NCBI GenBank assembly: GCA_017965475.1
Contig: JAGCPV010000102.1
Location: 1-42,754 of the forward strand
DNA from: Prevotella sp.
GTDB taxonomy: Bacteria; Bacteroidota; Bacteroidia; Bacteroidales; Bacteroidaceae
DNA length: 42,754 nt
Direction of reading: 5' to 3'
Below are positions 1-7,602 of this stretch, one piece after another. Each line of letters opens with the position of its first letter. Position 1 is the stretch's first letter. The notes under the pieces are model-generated. The model was given only the letters and a program-made list of their open reading frames with translations. It ran no database searches and was not told the DNA's origin. The position numbers and the translations under genes were made by a program.

Positions 1-567
1 ACCGGCCTGCGCTATTCAGGCTTCTCTGAGGTCTATGAATACCGCATCAACGGCGACGGAACCATCGCCCTGCATCACATCCTTGAGCCCGAAGGCCCGA
101 TGCCTGCTCTCCTGCCCCGCATCGGACTGACCATGACGCTCTGCGACGACATGCAGCAGGTGAAGTGGTACGGTCGCGGCCCGGAGGAGAACTATCCCGA
201 CCGCAAGACTGGTTACGCTATTGGCGTTTATGAGAAAACTGTGGATAATATGTTCGAACCCTATCTGATACCGCAGGACTGCGGTCTGCGCTGCGATAAC
301 CGCTGGCTCGACATGAGCAACGGCTCCGGCCAGGGACTGCGCTTTGCGATGGACGAGCCGTTCAACTTCAACGCCTACCATTACAGCACCGACAACCTGA
401 CGAAGGCGGTCTATACCTACCAGCTCCTGCAGCAGGACGGCATTACCCTGAACCTCGACTACAATACGACCGGTGTAGGCTGTACGGCCTGCTATGTCCT
501 GCCTGGCTATCAGGTCAAGCCCACCCGCTACGAGCGTCGTCTTACGATCAAACCAATATCAAAGTGA
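1..567 (+). CDS. GH2 beta-galactosidase, C-terminal fragment (5' end outside window)
   Basis: The reading frame is open from base 1 to a TGA at 565-567 (188 residues seen), so the gene starts upstream of the window. The visible part corresponds to the last domain of large GH2 beta-galactosidases (Bgal small chain / domain 5), with the conserved block WYGRGPEENYPDRKTG, then PQDCGLRCDNRW and the NAYHYSTDNL segment. In full-length family members this domain completes the active-site pocket that hydrolyses terminal beta-galactosides. The catalytic glutamates and any signal peptide lie upstream, so location and exact specificity cannot be judged. It reads in the same direction as the next gene, 24 bases away, but that gene differs in function and is visibly more AT-rich. 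Confidence 0.9.
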   Translation, partial: TGLRYSGFSEVYEYRINGDGTIALHHILEPEGPMPALLPRIGLTMTLCDDMQQVKWYGRGPEENYPDRKTGYAIGVYEKTVDNMFEPYLIPQDCGLRCDNRWLDMSNGSGQGLRFAMDEPFNFNAYHYSTDNLTKAVYTYQLLQQDGITLNLDYNTTGVGCTACYVLPGYQVKPTRYERRLTIKPISK

Positions 568-591
568 TAACGAATATCTGAGATAATAGCG

Positions 592-1386
592 ATGCAGTGG
601 ACTGTTTTATCAGACAATAGGACGAGCAATCCAGCGCTTGAAACAGAGCATGGGCTGTCTATACTGTTAGCAACGGAGCGGTACAAGATCCTGCTTGATA
701 CTGGAGCAAGTGATGTGTTTATCAGAAACGCAGAGCAGTTGGGGATAGATCTCAGCGATGTGGACTATGTTTTCATTTCCCACGGGCATAGCGACCATGC
801 TGGAGGGTTGCGGTACTTCTTGGAGCAGAACCAACGAGCAAAAGTCATCGTCTCGCCCGATGCCATGAGCGGTAAATTCTTTTCTAAACGAGGTAATCTG
901 CACAGCATTACTACAGAGTGGCCAGAGATAGACAATGATAGACTTGTTTTGATAGACCAAACCCGCGAAATCGCAGAAGGTCTTAAAGTTATAGCCCATA
1001 TCCCTCAGAATCATCCGATGCCCAAGGGAAATCAAAATCTCTATGTGCAAGATGCTAATGGAGATTATATCCACGACGATTTCCGTCATGAACTGGCCCT
1101 GTATGTTGATGGCCTGTTATTTACAGGCTGTGCTCATAGCGGACTAGAAAACATTCTAACATCTTGCCCCTGGCCAGTAAATACCGTTGTCGGTGGTTTC
1201 CACTTACTTGACGGACAAGAGACTGATGAAGAAATACAAGCATTGGCTCAAAGGTTGAAAGCAAAATATCCTAAAACGCAATTCTACACCAGTCATTGCA
1301 CGGGTGACAACGTGTTTGAGGTGATGAAGAGCGTGATGGATAAACAATTACATGCTTTTAGCCTTGGGACAATGGTCAGTCGTTAA
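592..1386 (+). CDS. Metallo-beta-lactamase-fold hydrolase, dihydropterin-ribofuranosyl-aminobenzene-phosphate synthase-like
   Basis: 264 residues, ATG start. The metal motif HGHSDH is at residues 64-69 in FISHGHSDHAGG, followed by GCAHSGLENIL, VVGGFHL and the C-terminal TSHCTG block. That combination is typical of the MBL subfamily annotated as 7,8-dihydropterin-6-yl-methyl-4-(beta-D-ribofuranosyl)aminobenzene 5'-phosphate synthase. That reaction belongs to methanopterin synthesis in archaea; in gut anaerobes this family is widespread without that pathway, so the substrate here is unknown. No signal peptide, so cytosolic. It follows the beta-galactosidase by 24 bases but looks lower in GC than its neighbours and may have a separate history. 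Fold and metal site are secure, the function is not. Confidence 0.85.
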   Translation: MQWTVLSDNRTSNPALETEHGLSILLATERYKILLDTGASDVFIRNAEQLGIDLSDVDYVFISHGHSDHAGGLRYFLEQNQRAKVIVSPDAMSGKFFSKRGNLHSITTEWPEIDNDRLVLIDQTREIAEGLKVIAHIPQNHPMPKGNQNLYVQDANGDYIHDDFRHELALYVDGLLFTGCAHSGLENILTSCPWPVNTVVGGFHLLDGQETDEEIQALAQRLKAKYPKTQFYTSHCTGDNVFEVMKSVMDKQLHAFSLGTMVSR

Positions 1387-1470
1387 TGTACGACTTTGTC
1401 GTCATAGTTCTTAATTTGTCATTAGGAAGTATTGTGCTACTCAAATCCTAAACTATCCTAATATTCGGTG

Positions 1471-1478
1471 CAAAGGTA
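1471..1478 (-). promoter_or_regulatory. Orphan TAnnTTTG box pointing left
   Basis: The + strand reads caaaggta, i.e. TACCTTTG on the minus strand, a perfect Bacteroidota -7 element. It points at the 3' end of the MBL-fold gene and no leftward gene starts there. It could drive an antisense or short RNA, or be a relic. Confidence 0.3.
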
Positions 1479-1500
1479 CAAAAAATATGAGACTTTTGAC

Positions 1501-1508
1501 TATCTTTG
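1501..1508 (+). promoter_or_regulatory. Promoter -7 box for the thioesterase operon
   Basis: TATCTTTG matches the TAnnTTTG -7 consensus of Bacteroidota primary sigma promoters and lies 34 bases before the ATG at 1543. I did not see an obvious -33 element. Confidence 0.65.
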
Positions 1509-1542
1509 CAATTTGAATTAAGAAGAATTATTAGAAATAAAG

Positions 1543-2010
1543 ATGAAGAAAATCATCAATCCTTGGCGCAACCACGAGGGATATAACTGTTTCGGTTGCA
1601 GTCCTGACAATCCCATCGGGCTTCACTTGGAGTTCTATGAGGATGGCGACTATATTGTAAGTACTTGGCATCCTGGACATAACTATCAGGGTTGGGTAGA
1701 TACCATGCACGGGGGCATTCTGAGTACACTGATTGATGAAGTGTGCGGATGGGTGGTCACTCGTAAATTACAGACCAGTGGCTACACTGTTCAGCTGAAT
1801 GTGAAGTTTCGCAAGGCTGTTCCTACGACTGAGCCGGAACTAACCATTCGTGCTAAGGTCACGAAACAAGTGCGGAATCTTGCCTATATCAGTGCGGAGA
1901 TAATCAATTCAAAGGGTGAACTCTGCAACGAGGGCGAAGCCGTCTACTTCCTGATGAACGAAGAAAAGGCCAAGGAAATGGGATTCCTGCATTGTGAAGT
2001 AGAAGAATAA
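1543..2010 (+). CDS. PaaI/YigI-type hotdog-fold thioesterase
   Basis: 155 residues, ATG start just downstream of a good promoter box. It carries the family signature of single-domain hotdog thioesterases: CFGCSPDNPIGL near residue 18, then the core helix HGGILSTLIDE around residue 58, which holds the catalytic acidic residue. These enzymes hydrolyse acyl-CoA thioesters in the cytosol; the acyl chain here cannot be deduced. The CxxC pair in the N-terminal signature is common in this subgroup. The stop codon is followed after one base by the DUF4112 gene, so the two are almost certainly co-transcribed. Confidence 0.85.
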   Translation: MKKIINPWRNHEGYNCFGCSPDNPIGLHLEFYEDGDYIVSTWHPGHNYQGWVDTMHGGILSTLIDEVCGWVVTRKLQTSGYTVQLNVKFRKAVPTTEPELTIRAKVTKQVRNLAYISAEIINSKGELCNEGEAVYFLMNEEKAKEMGFLHCEVEE

Positions 2011-2011
2011 C

Positions 2012-2503
2012 ATGAACAAAGACGAGAAACGAGCATTGAGTCGTAAGCGTCTGATGGACAACAAAGCCTATCAGACGATGAACGGCCTGACACGCTATAT
2101 GGATCGATACTATCTCGATGCACTTATTGGCATCATTCCTGGCTGGGGTGATGCCATTGCCTTGCTCAGCGTTGTGCCGTTCGTCTATTTCTCATCGAGA
2201 GTCATCAAGAGCCTCCCTCTGACACTGGCCGTCCTGAACAATGCCCTTCGCGACGTACTGATGGGTATGATACCTTTCTTCGTTGGCGACGTTATCGACT
2301 TCTTCCATCGTGCCAACATCCAAAACATGCAGATGATTCAAGGCTTCGTTGATGGCGACGAGACCATCATCAAACAGGTGAACCAACGCGCCTGGCAGTC
2401 GGCCATCGTTCTTATCATCCTTCTGCTGCTCATAGCCCTGATGATATGGGCACTCGTCAGCTTCGGCAGTTACCTCTATTCATTGGTAGCATCCATATTC
2501 TGA
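2012..2503 (+). CDS. DUF4112 membrane protein
   Basis: 163 residues. The block YYLDALIGIIPGWGDAIALL followed by a hydrophobic stretch and LMGMIPFFVGDVIDFF is the DUF4112 signature, a family of small inner-membrane proteins of unknown function. A third strongly hydrophobic segment (about residues 128-152) ends the protein. The N-terminus is basic and probably cytosolic. One base separates it from the thioesterase stop codon, implying translational coupling. Nothing in the sequence suggests an enzyme active site. Confidence 0.8.
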   Translation: MNKDEKRALSRKRLMDNKAYQTMNGLTRYMDRYYLDALIGIIPGWGDAIALLSVVPFVYFSSRVIKSLPLTLAVLNNALRDVLMGMIPFFVGDVIDFFHRANIQNMQMIQGFVDGDETIIKQVNQRAWQSAIVLIILLLLIALMIWALVSFGSYLYSLVASIF

Positions 2504-2601
2504 AATTCGGAATAACAAGACTGATGTAGCAAAGTCCTCTAGTGTAACTTTTCGCTTCGTTCTTACGTCTAACAAATAGAAACTCTTAAACAATAACGAT
2601 T

Positions 2602-2919
2602 ATGATACTCTCAACAACCCCACAGATTGAAGGTCACACCATCCGCGAGTACAAAGGTATTGTGACAGGTGAAACCATTATCGGTGCTAACATGTTCAAG
2701 GATCTGTTTGCTGGCATCCGTGACATCGTAGGCGGTCGTGCAGGCGCTTATGAGAAAGTGCTTTCCGAAGCCAAGGACACCTCCATGCAGGAGATGATGC
2801 AGCGTGCTCAGGCTCTTGGAGCCAATGCCATCGTAGGCATCGACATCGACTATGAAACCGTTGGTGCTAACGGCTCGATGCTCATGGTTGCCACCAGCGG
2901 AACAGCCGTAGTTATCTGA
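2602..2919 (+). CDS. YbjQ / UPF0145 family protein
   Basis: 105 residues, close to the usual family length. It has the classic layout of the YbjQ (UPF0145, heavy-metal-binding-domain-like) family: an N-terminal strand with [21 protein letters not shown], a central helix rich in Glu/Met/Gln, and [14 protein letters not shown] followed by a last strand. Members form pentameric rings and their role is unknown; metal binding has been proposed but no cysteine or histidine cluster is visible here. A gap of 98 bases separates it from DUF4112; it holds a near-match TAACTTTT at 2536-2543 that may be its promoter. Confidence 0.85.
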   Translation: MILSTTPQIEGHTIREYKGIVTGETIIGANMFKDLFAGIRDIVGGRAGAYEKVLSEAKDTSMQEMMQRAQALGANAIVGIDIDYETVGANGSMLMVATSGTAVVI

Positions 2920-2924
2920 AGATC

Positions 2925-3338
2925 TTACTCTCCTATGATTGTTATTACCACTTCTCTGGAACCGCCATAGTTGCGGAACTCGCAGAAGTATATCCCTTGC
3001 CAGGTGCCGAGGTTCAAGCGGCCATCGGTGATGGGGATGGTGATGCTGACACCACTCAGCGTCGATTTGGCATGGGCTGGCATATCGTCGGCACCTTCCA
3101 ACGTATGCTCATACTCAGGACGATTCTCAGGAACCAGACGGTTGAAGATGGTTTCCATATCCACACGCACATCAGGGTCGCAATTCTCGTTGATGCTCAG
3201 TCCGCAACTGGTGTGCTTCGTGAAGATGTTAACAATGCCAGTCTTCGGCAGCTTTGGCAACTGGCTCAATATTTCACTCGTCACCAAGTGGAAGCCTCGA
3301 CGTTTCGGCTTTAGGGTTATTTCTATCTGCTGTACCAT
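2925..3338 (-). CDS. YjbQ / UPF0047 family protein (secondary thiamine-phosphate synthase-like)
   Basis: 137 residues, ATG at 3338. Conserved family blocks are FTKHTSCGLSINEN, EHTLEGADDMPAHAKSTLSG and GTWQGIYFCEFR, which hold the conserved His/Cys/Asp/Glu residues of the UPF0047 beta-fold. Some members show weak thiamine-phosphate synthase activity when overproduced, which gave the family its annotation; the physiological role is unsettled. It converges with the YbjQ gene, the stop codons being 5 bases apart. A TATCTTTG box on the minus strand (3382-3389) lies 44 bases upstream. Confidence 0.85.
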   Translation of the reverse strand: MVQQIEITLKPKRRGFHLVTSEILSQLPKLPKTGIVNIFTKHTSCGLSINENCDPDVRVDMETIFNRLVPENRPEYEHTLEGADDMPAHAKSTLSGVSITIPITDGRLNLGTWQGIYFCEFRNYGGSREVVITIIGE

Positions 3339-3381
3339 GATTTTATCTGTTGTCCATCTTAATAATTTGTAAAGTTGGATG

Positions 3382-3389
3382 CAAAGATA
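3382..3389 (-). promoter_or_regulatory. Promoter -7 box for the YjbQ-like gene
   Basis: The + strand reads caaagata, giving TATCTTTG toward the gene starting at 3338. It is back-to-back with the rightward box at 3412-3419, so the two promoters share about 30 bases. Confidence 0.65.
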
Positions 3390-3411
3390 CGAATAATAAA
3401 GGGGAATTGAG

Positions 3412-3419
3412 TATCTTTG
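3412..3419 (+). promoter_or_regulatory. Promoter -7 box for the SMP-30 family gene
   Basis: TATCTTTG, with the first possible ATG only 14 bases downstream (3434) and others at 3446 and 3461. The short distance suggests either a very short leader or use of a later start codon. Confidence 0.6.
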
Positions 3420-3433
3420 TCCTCTGATTTAAT

Positions 3434-4420
3434 ATGTTTTGTGAAATGATAGACCCGATTATGGATTTCTTAGAATTAGCAAGAAGCAGGTACTCCTGCA
3501 AGAGAACAGCCAAGAACCTGCAGGAGCTATTAGTTTTGGCATGTACTATCCTTTGTGGGATGAGTGCATGTTCTCAGGCTCAGCCAAATAATATCGTTGC
3601 AGAAGGTGAAACCCCTGTAAGACTCGCTGATTCGTACAGCTTTACTGAAGGACCTGCGGCCGACGCAAGGGGTGATGTCTACTTTACAGACCAGCCCAAC
3701 AATAAGATTTACCGATGGGACTGCGAATCGGGAGAGATCACACTGTTCACCGATCAAAGCGGCCGCTCTAACGGAATGTACTTTGATGCCCAAGGCAACT
3801 TGATAGCCTGCGCAGATATGGATAACCAACTCTGGTCTTTCGATATGAAAGGACATTCTAGGATACTGATAACCGATTTCGGCGGAAAATTGCTGAACGG
3901 ACCCAACGATGTATGGATTTCAAAGGACGGCGGTTATTATCTGACTGACCCTTATTTCAAACGTGACTATTGGACGCGCGATCCTGAGCGCCAGCAGCCT
4001 GTGGAAGGCCTGTATTATCTGGCGCCTGGAGACAAACAATTGGTCATGCTTGACTCAACGCTTAACCAGCCCAATGGTATTGTGGGAACACCCGACGGCA
4101 AACATCTGTATGTGGCGGAGGCAAAGGCCAACAGAATCCTGAAATACGACATTCAGCCAGACGGATCGCTGACGAATCGGCAGGTGTTTGCCAATATGGG
4201 ATCGGACGGAATGACGATCGACGACCGTGGAAACATCTATCTGACTGGCGACGGTGTGACCGTATTCGACAAGGATGGCCAGCAGATAGCCCATTTCCCC
4301 ATTCCCGAGGACTGGACAGCAAACGTCTGTTTCGGCGGAAAAGAGCGTGATATCCTGTTTATCACCGCCTCAAAATCCGTTTATACCATGAAGATGCTTG
4401 TTCATGGGGTAAAGGATTGA
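3434..4420 (+). CDS. SMP-30/gluconolactonase-family exported protein
   Basis: 328 residues from the first ATG; starts at 3446 or 3461 are equally possible because the promoter box is so close. A hydrophobic segment ending in GMSAC about residue 46 looks like a lipobox, so the product is probably an outer-membrane or periplasmic lipoprotein with an unusually long N-region. The rest is a six-bladed propeller of the SMP-30/gluconolactonase/LRE family: FTEGPAAD, SNGMYFDAQGN, GPNDVWIS, LNQPNGIVGTPDGKHLYVAEA and DGMTIDDRGNIYLTGDG provide the Glu, Asn and Asp ligands of the single metal ion. Such enzymes open sugar lactones. It converges, with 12 bases between, on a four-gene operon of sugar and hydroxyacid type, so a shared pathway is possible but unproven. 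Confidence 0.85.
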   Translation: MFCEMIDPIMDFLELARSRYSCKRTAKNLQELLVLACTILCGMSACSQAQPNNIVAEGETPVRLADSYSFTEGPAADARGDVYFTDQPNNKIYRWDCESGEITLFTDQSGRSNGMYFDAQGNLIACADMDNQLWSFDMKGHSRILITDFGGKLLNGPNDVWISKDGGYYLTDPYFKRDYWTRDPERQQPVEGLYYLAPGDKQLVMLDSTLNQPNGIVGTPDGKHLYVAEAKANRILKYDIQPDGSLTNRQVFANMGSDGMTIDDRGNIYLTGDGVTVFDKDGQQIAHFPIPEDWTANVCFGGKERDILFITASKSVYTMKMLVHGVKD

Positions 4421-4432
4421 ACTTTTTCATTC

Positions 4433-5272
4433 CTAACCGACTGCTGAAGTTGATACGGACAACCTGTCCCTTACATACTGCACACTCGCCACATACTCAT
4501 CATCGGTAGTCAGGTGCTCGATGATCATGGGCATGCGGGGATTCTCGGCAGTGGCCAATTGGGCATAGAGATTGATGTCCAACGTACCCTCGCCGCAGGC
4601 GCACTCCTCGAGTTGGAAGGTGTATTCTGGTTTCAGCAGGATGTCCTTCAGGTGGCAGCTCACGATGGTGCCGTGGAGTTTCTCGAAACACTCGCGGAGG
4701 AACTCGTCGTTGAAGAAATAACGACGAGGCGAAGTAATCATGTTCACCACGTCGAGGTGGGTGCCGAACTCCGCACGATCCACATCCTCTATCAGACGCA
4801 GATACTCATCGGGACTGCTGGGTATCATCCAAGGCATCGACTCGATACAGAACTTGGTATGCTGAGGACGGGCGGTGTCGATAATCTGACGGATCATCGC
4901 GACAGCCATATCCCACAGTTCACGGCTGAAATTGTCACGATAGCCACCGTCCCAGCGAGGGCCATAGGGCGTACCCACCACATTCACGCAACAGGCGGCA
5001 CAGATGGCATCGGCCATGCGGAGTTGGCGGACAGAATAATCTATCCATTTTTTGCGCTCGTCAGGATCAGCAGCCAACGTGTTGCGCCACACACCAACCT
5101 CGGCAATCGTGAGTCCGGCTTCGTCGGCAGCTTTCTTATAGGCCATGATAGTATCCTCGCCGTCATCACAAGTGACAGGGAAATTGACTGTCTGCAGTCC
5201 GAGGGCCTTGTGCTTCGCCGCCCACTCCTCAGGTGAGCTATGCTGCAATGATGATGAAATGCCTAAATACAT
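4433..5272 (-). CDS. Sugar phosphate isomerase/epimerase family (xylose isomerase-like TIM barrel)
   Basis: 279 residues. It has the AP-endonuclease-2/xylose-isomerase-like TIM barrel with the usual four metal ligands visible: E144 in CIES, D174 in THLDVVN, H207 in SCHLKD and E252 in MIIEHL. Members isomerise or epimerise free or phosphorylated sugars, inosose and related polyols, or dehydrate inosose; the substrate here is not identifiable. It is the last gene of the leftward operon: its ATG overlaps the stop codon of the FMN enzyme by one base (TGATG), so translation is coupled. No signal peptide. Confidence 0.85.
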   Translation of the reverse strand: MYLGISSSLQHSSPEEWAAKHKALGLQTVNFPVTCDDGEDTIMAYKKAADEAGLTIAEVGVWRNTLAADPDERKKWIDYSVRQLRMADAICAACCVNVVGTPYGPRWDGGYRDNFSRELWDMAVAMIRQIIDTARPQHTKFCIESMPWMIPSSPDEYLRLIEDVDRAEFGTHLDVVNMITSPRRYFFNDEFLRECFEKLHGTIVSCHLKDILLKPEYTFQLEECACGEGTLDINLYAQLATAENPRMPMIIEHLTTDDEYVASVQYVRDRLSVSTSAVG

Positions 5273-6156
5273 CAGAAAGCCCTCCTATGAATAACCGTTG
5301 CATCCATCTTATCCAACGAACTGACGCCAGTACGCGCCATGATGCCGGCCAATTCTGCCGTCATCTCGTTGATGCGTCCTGCTACAGCATCTGCCCCGTT
5401 CTTGAGTAGCGGCATCAGGTGGCGACCCACTGATACGGCCTTGGCACCGAGGGCAAGACACTTGTAGGCATCCATGCCGCTCTCGATGCCACAATCCACG
5501 AATACAGGGATACTGCCACTCACAGCCGACAGGATACCAGGCAGCGCCATCAGCGGGGGTACGGCATACTGAATCATACCATGATGATGAGATACCACCA
5601 ACCCTGCACAGCCGGCCTTCAGGCACTTCTCAGCATCACGCGGACTGAGCACACCCTTTACGATGAAAGGTACGCCAGCCGCCTCGACGAACTCAGCCAG
5701 TTCCTCAGTGCTCTTGGCTTTCATCGGCAGGCCAAAGATGTTGTCGTAACCGCCCTCTGAATTGAAGGCGTGATCGATATCCATTCCCACAGCGATGCAA
5801 CCCACCTTGACGGCATGCTCAATCTTACGCAGCACCTCACGGTTGTCGGCATGTGGCTTGATAATCTTGATGGTTCGGGCACCTGTGGCGACAATCTCCT
5901 CTAGCTCCTCGTCGCTGCCCATACCTACCCAATGCACGGCTCCGCTCTTGGCAGCCGCCAGGGCGTAGATGGTCATGCCGTTTTGGGTGGTATTATGCAG
6001 ATGCGACAGGGCGGCTGTCATAATCGGCGTGCGGAAAGTCTCGCCGAACAACGTCATCTCCGTCGTAGGGAGGACGGCGTCCAGATAGCGGGTCTCAATC
6101 AAAAGAGAGTCAAAATAGTCTCTCGTAATCTTGTCAGAATTTGATGTCAGTTGCAT
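5272..6156 (-). CDS. Atypical FMN-dependent alpha-hydroxyacid dehydrogenase homologue
   Basis: 294 residues from the ATG at 6156. An in-frame TTG at 6171 touching the previous stop codon is possible but would add only five residues. The fold is the FMN TIM barrel of the lactate/glycolate oxidase family: PIMTAALSHLHN near the N-terminus, K167 in IVKGV, H191 in a SHHHG segment, then DCGIESG (221-227) and ALGAKAVSVGR for FMN phosphate. In classical members the active-site block is SNHGGR: here His is kept but the arginine that binds the substrate carboxylate is Met194, and the DGGIR motif reads DCGIE. Substrate or reaction is therefore probably not a standard 2-hydroxyacid oxidation. It shares an operon with a transporter and a sugar isomerase. 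Confidence 0.8.
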   Translation of the reverse strand: MQLTSNSDKITRDYFDSLLIETRYLDAVLPTTEMTLFGETFRTPIMTAALSHLHNTTQNGMTIYALAAAKSGAVHWVGMGSDEELEEIVATGARTIKIIKPHADNREVLRKIEHAVKVGCIAVGMDIDHAFNSEGGYDNIFGLPMKAKSTEELAEFVEAAGVPFIVKGVLSPRDAEKCLKAGCAGLVVSHHHGMIQYAVPPLMALPGILSAVSGSIPVFVDCGIESGMDAYKCLALGAKAVSVGRHLMPLLKNGADAVAGRINEMTAELAGIMARTGVSSLDKMDATVIHRRAF

Positions 6157-6160
6157 ATCT

Positions 6161-6195
6161 CTAATTTTCAATTATCCATTTTCAATTTTCCATTT
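6161..6195. repeat. Degenerate AATTGAAAATGG-type tandem motif at a gene junction
   Basis: On the minus strand the junction between transporter and FMN enzyme genes reads as successive near-copies of AAAATTGAAAATGGATAATTG. Similar AT-rich stuttering motifs are frequent between Bacteroidota genes. Here it encodes the last residues of the transporter and includes its TGA stop. Confidence 0.5.
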
Positions 6196-7601
6196 GCTGT
6201 TACTGCAGCATTAAGTTCGTCAATCTTCTCATCGGAGAGTTCATACTTGCCAATCACGAAAATGGCCAATACAAACAGAACGGCAGGAATCAGGGTGACG
6301 AGCCAGAGGATGCCCTGCTCGGCCAACGGCGTCTGCACCGACTCTCCTGCTTTGAAGCCCACCCAGGCAAGAACCAATCCAGGAATGACACCACCAAGCG
6401 CCATACCTGCCTTCATGAAGATACAGATAAGCGCATTCACGATGCCTGCCACACGATGGCCTGAGGCATACTCGCTGAAGGTCACCACCTCGGGCACGAG
6501 TGCCCACATATAGCCCGTAGCCACCACCACGCCCGTACTCTTTACAAACTGCACCACGAAAATCAGTGCGGTGATGGATTTGAGACTCTCGACGGACATC
6601 ATCAGATACATCAGCAACATGGCCACAATGGCGATGCCTAGGAACAAGCGGAACATACCGTTCTTGCCAATTCTGCGCTTGATGGCAGGCACCATCGGCA
6701 TGAAGATAAACGCGGGAATCGTGCCAAGCCACATAAACACCGTCGTCATCAGCGGTGTGGCGTGCATGTTGAAGGTCATGAAATAAGAGTCGGCGGCATT
6801 GCTGATGCTCATGGTGGTAAAGGCGATGATGAAGAAGAACGACAATATCCTGAGTGGACGGTTACGCACCAACTCCATCCAGAGGTCGCTCACCTTCACC
6901 TGCGCACTCTCGCTCTTGTCCATCACGATGCGCTCCTTGCTCTCAAAGAAGGTGACGAGGAGCAACACCAGACCCATCAATGCGAAGATGCTCATGGTGA
7001 TAAACCACGCCCCTCCCGCCTCGGGGGTATTATAGACGGCTTCCATCTCACCCGTCTCCGGATTCAGCACCTTAGGCGCGAAGAGGACAATCACCAGCGG
7101 CAAGGTCTTGATAATCAGTCCCGCCAGATTGGCCATCACCATACGCACACTGGTCAGAATCGTTATCTCGTCGGTATCGCGGGTGAGTGACGAACCGAGT
7201 GCCGAATAGGGTACATTCACGAACGTAAAACTCATGCTCATGCCCACGTAGGTGATATAGGCGTAGAGCAACGAACCGCTGAACCCGTTCCAGAAGCAGA
7301 GTGTGGCAAAGGTCGCCAGGAGCACGGCACCCAATATCAGCCACGAGCGATATTTGCCCAAGCGGGGATGCGACTTATCGACGATTGCCCCCACCATCGG
7401 ATCCCACACGACGTCGATGATACGAACCACAAGGAACATCACAGCCACGACGTCTGAGTCGAGTCCGTACACATTATTATAATAAAAGAGTAGCCAGATG
7501 CTGACAGTCTGGTAGATCAGGTTCTGCGCCAGATCACCCGAACAGAACCCGATGCGCTCCCGCCACGAGAGCTTGTAACATCCGTTGACTACGTTCTCCA
7601 T
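6168..7601 (-). CDS. GPH-family (glycoside-pentoside-hexuronide:cation) MFS symporter
   Basis: 477 residues from the ATG at 7601; the frame is open further upstream but that part overlaps the preceding lipoprotein gene and has no signal. The start MENVVNGCYKLSWRERIGF leads into FCSGDLAQNLIYQ and then VRIIDVVWDPMVGAIVDKS with RLGKYRSW, the MelB-like signature of GPH symporters, followed by about twelve hydrophobic segments. These inner-membrane carriers import glycosides, pentosides or hexuronides with H+ or Na+. The start is one base beyond the stop of the serine-hydrolase gene, so the two are coupled. The C-terminal residues are encoded by a repeat-like AT-rich motif and may be a recent alteration. 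Confidence 0.88.
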   Translation of the reverse strand: MENVVNGCYKLSWRERIGFCSGDLAQNLIYQTVSIWLLFYYNNVYGLDSDVVAVMFLVVRIIDVVWDPMVGAIVDKSHPRLGKYRSWLILGAVLLATFATLCFWNGFSGSLLYAYITYVGMSMSFTFVNVPYSALGSSLTRDTDEITILTSVRMVMANLAGLIIKTLPLVIVLFAPKVLNPETGEMEAVYNTPEAGGAWFITMSIFALMGLVLLLVTFFESKERIVMDKSESAQVKVSDLWMELVRNRPLRILSFFFIIAFTTMSISNAADSYFMTFNMHATPLMTTVFMWLGTIPAFIFMPMVPAIKRRIGKNGMFRLFLGIAIVAMLLMYLMMSVESLKSITALIFVVQFVKSTGVVVATGYMWALVPEVVTFSEYASGHRVAGIVNALICIFMKAGMALGGVIPGLVLAWVGFKAGESVQTPLAEQGILWLVTLIPAVLFVLAIFVIGKYELSDEKIDELNAAVTANGKLKMDN

Positions 7602-7602
7602 A

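Noticed and set aside
1390-1402. Small hairpin ACGAC-ttt-GTCGT after the MBL gene
   Set aside because: Only five pairs with no T-run; it occurs easily by chance.
4514-5236. 240-residue frame antisense to the sugar isomerase gene
   Set aside because: Product is a shadow of the TIM-barrel gene with a His/Glu/Leu-rich composition and no known motif.
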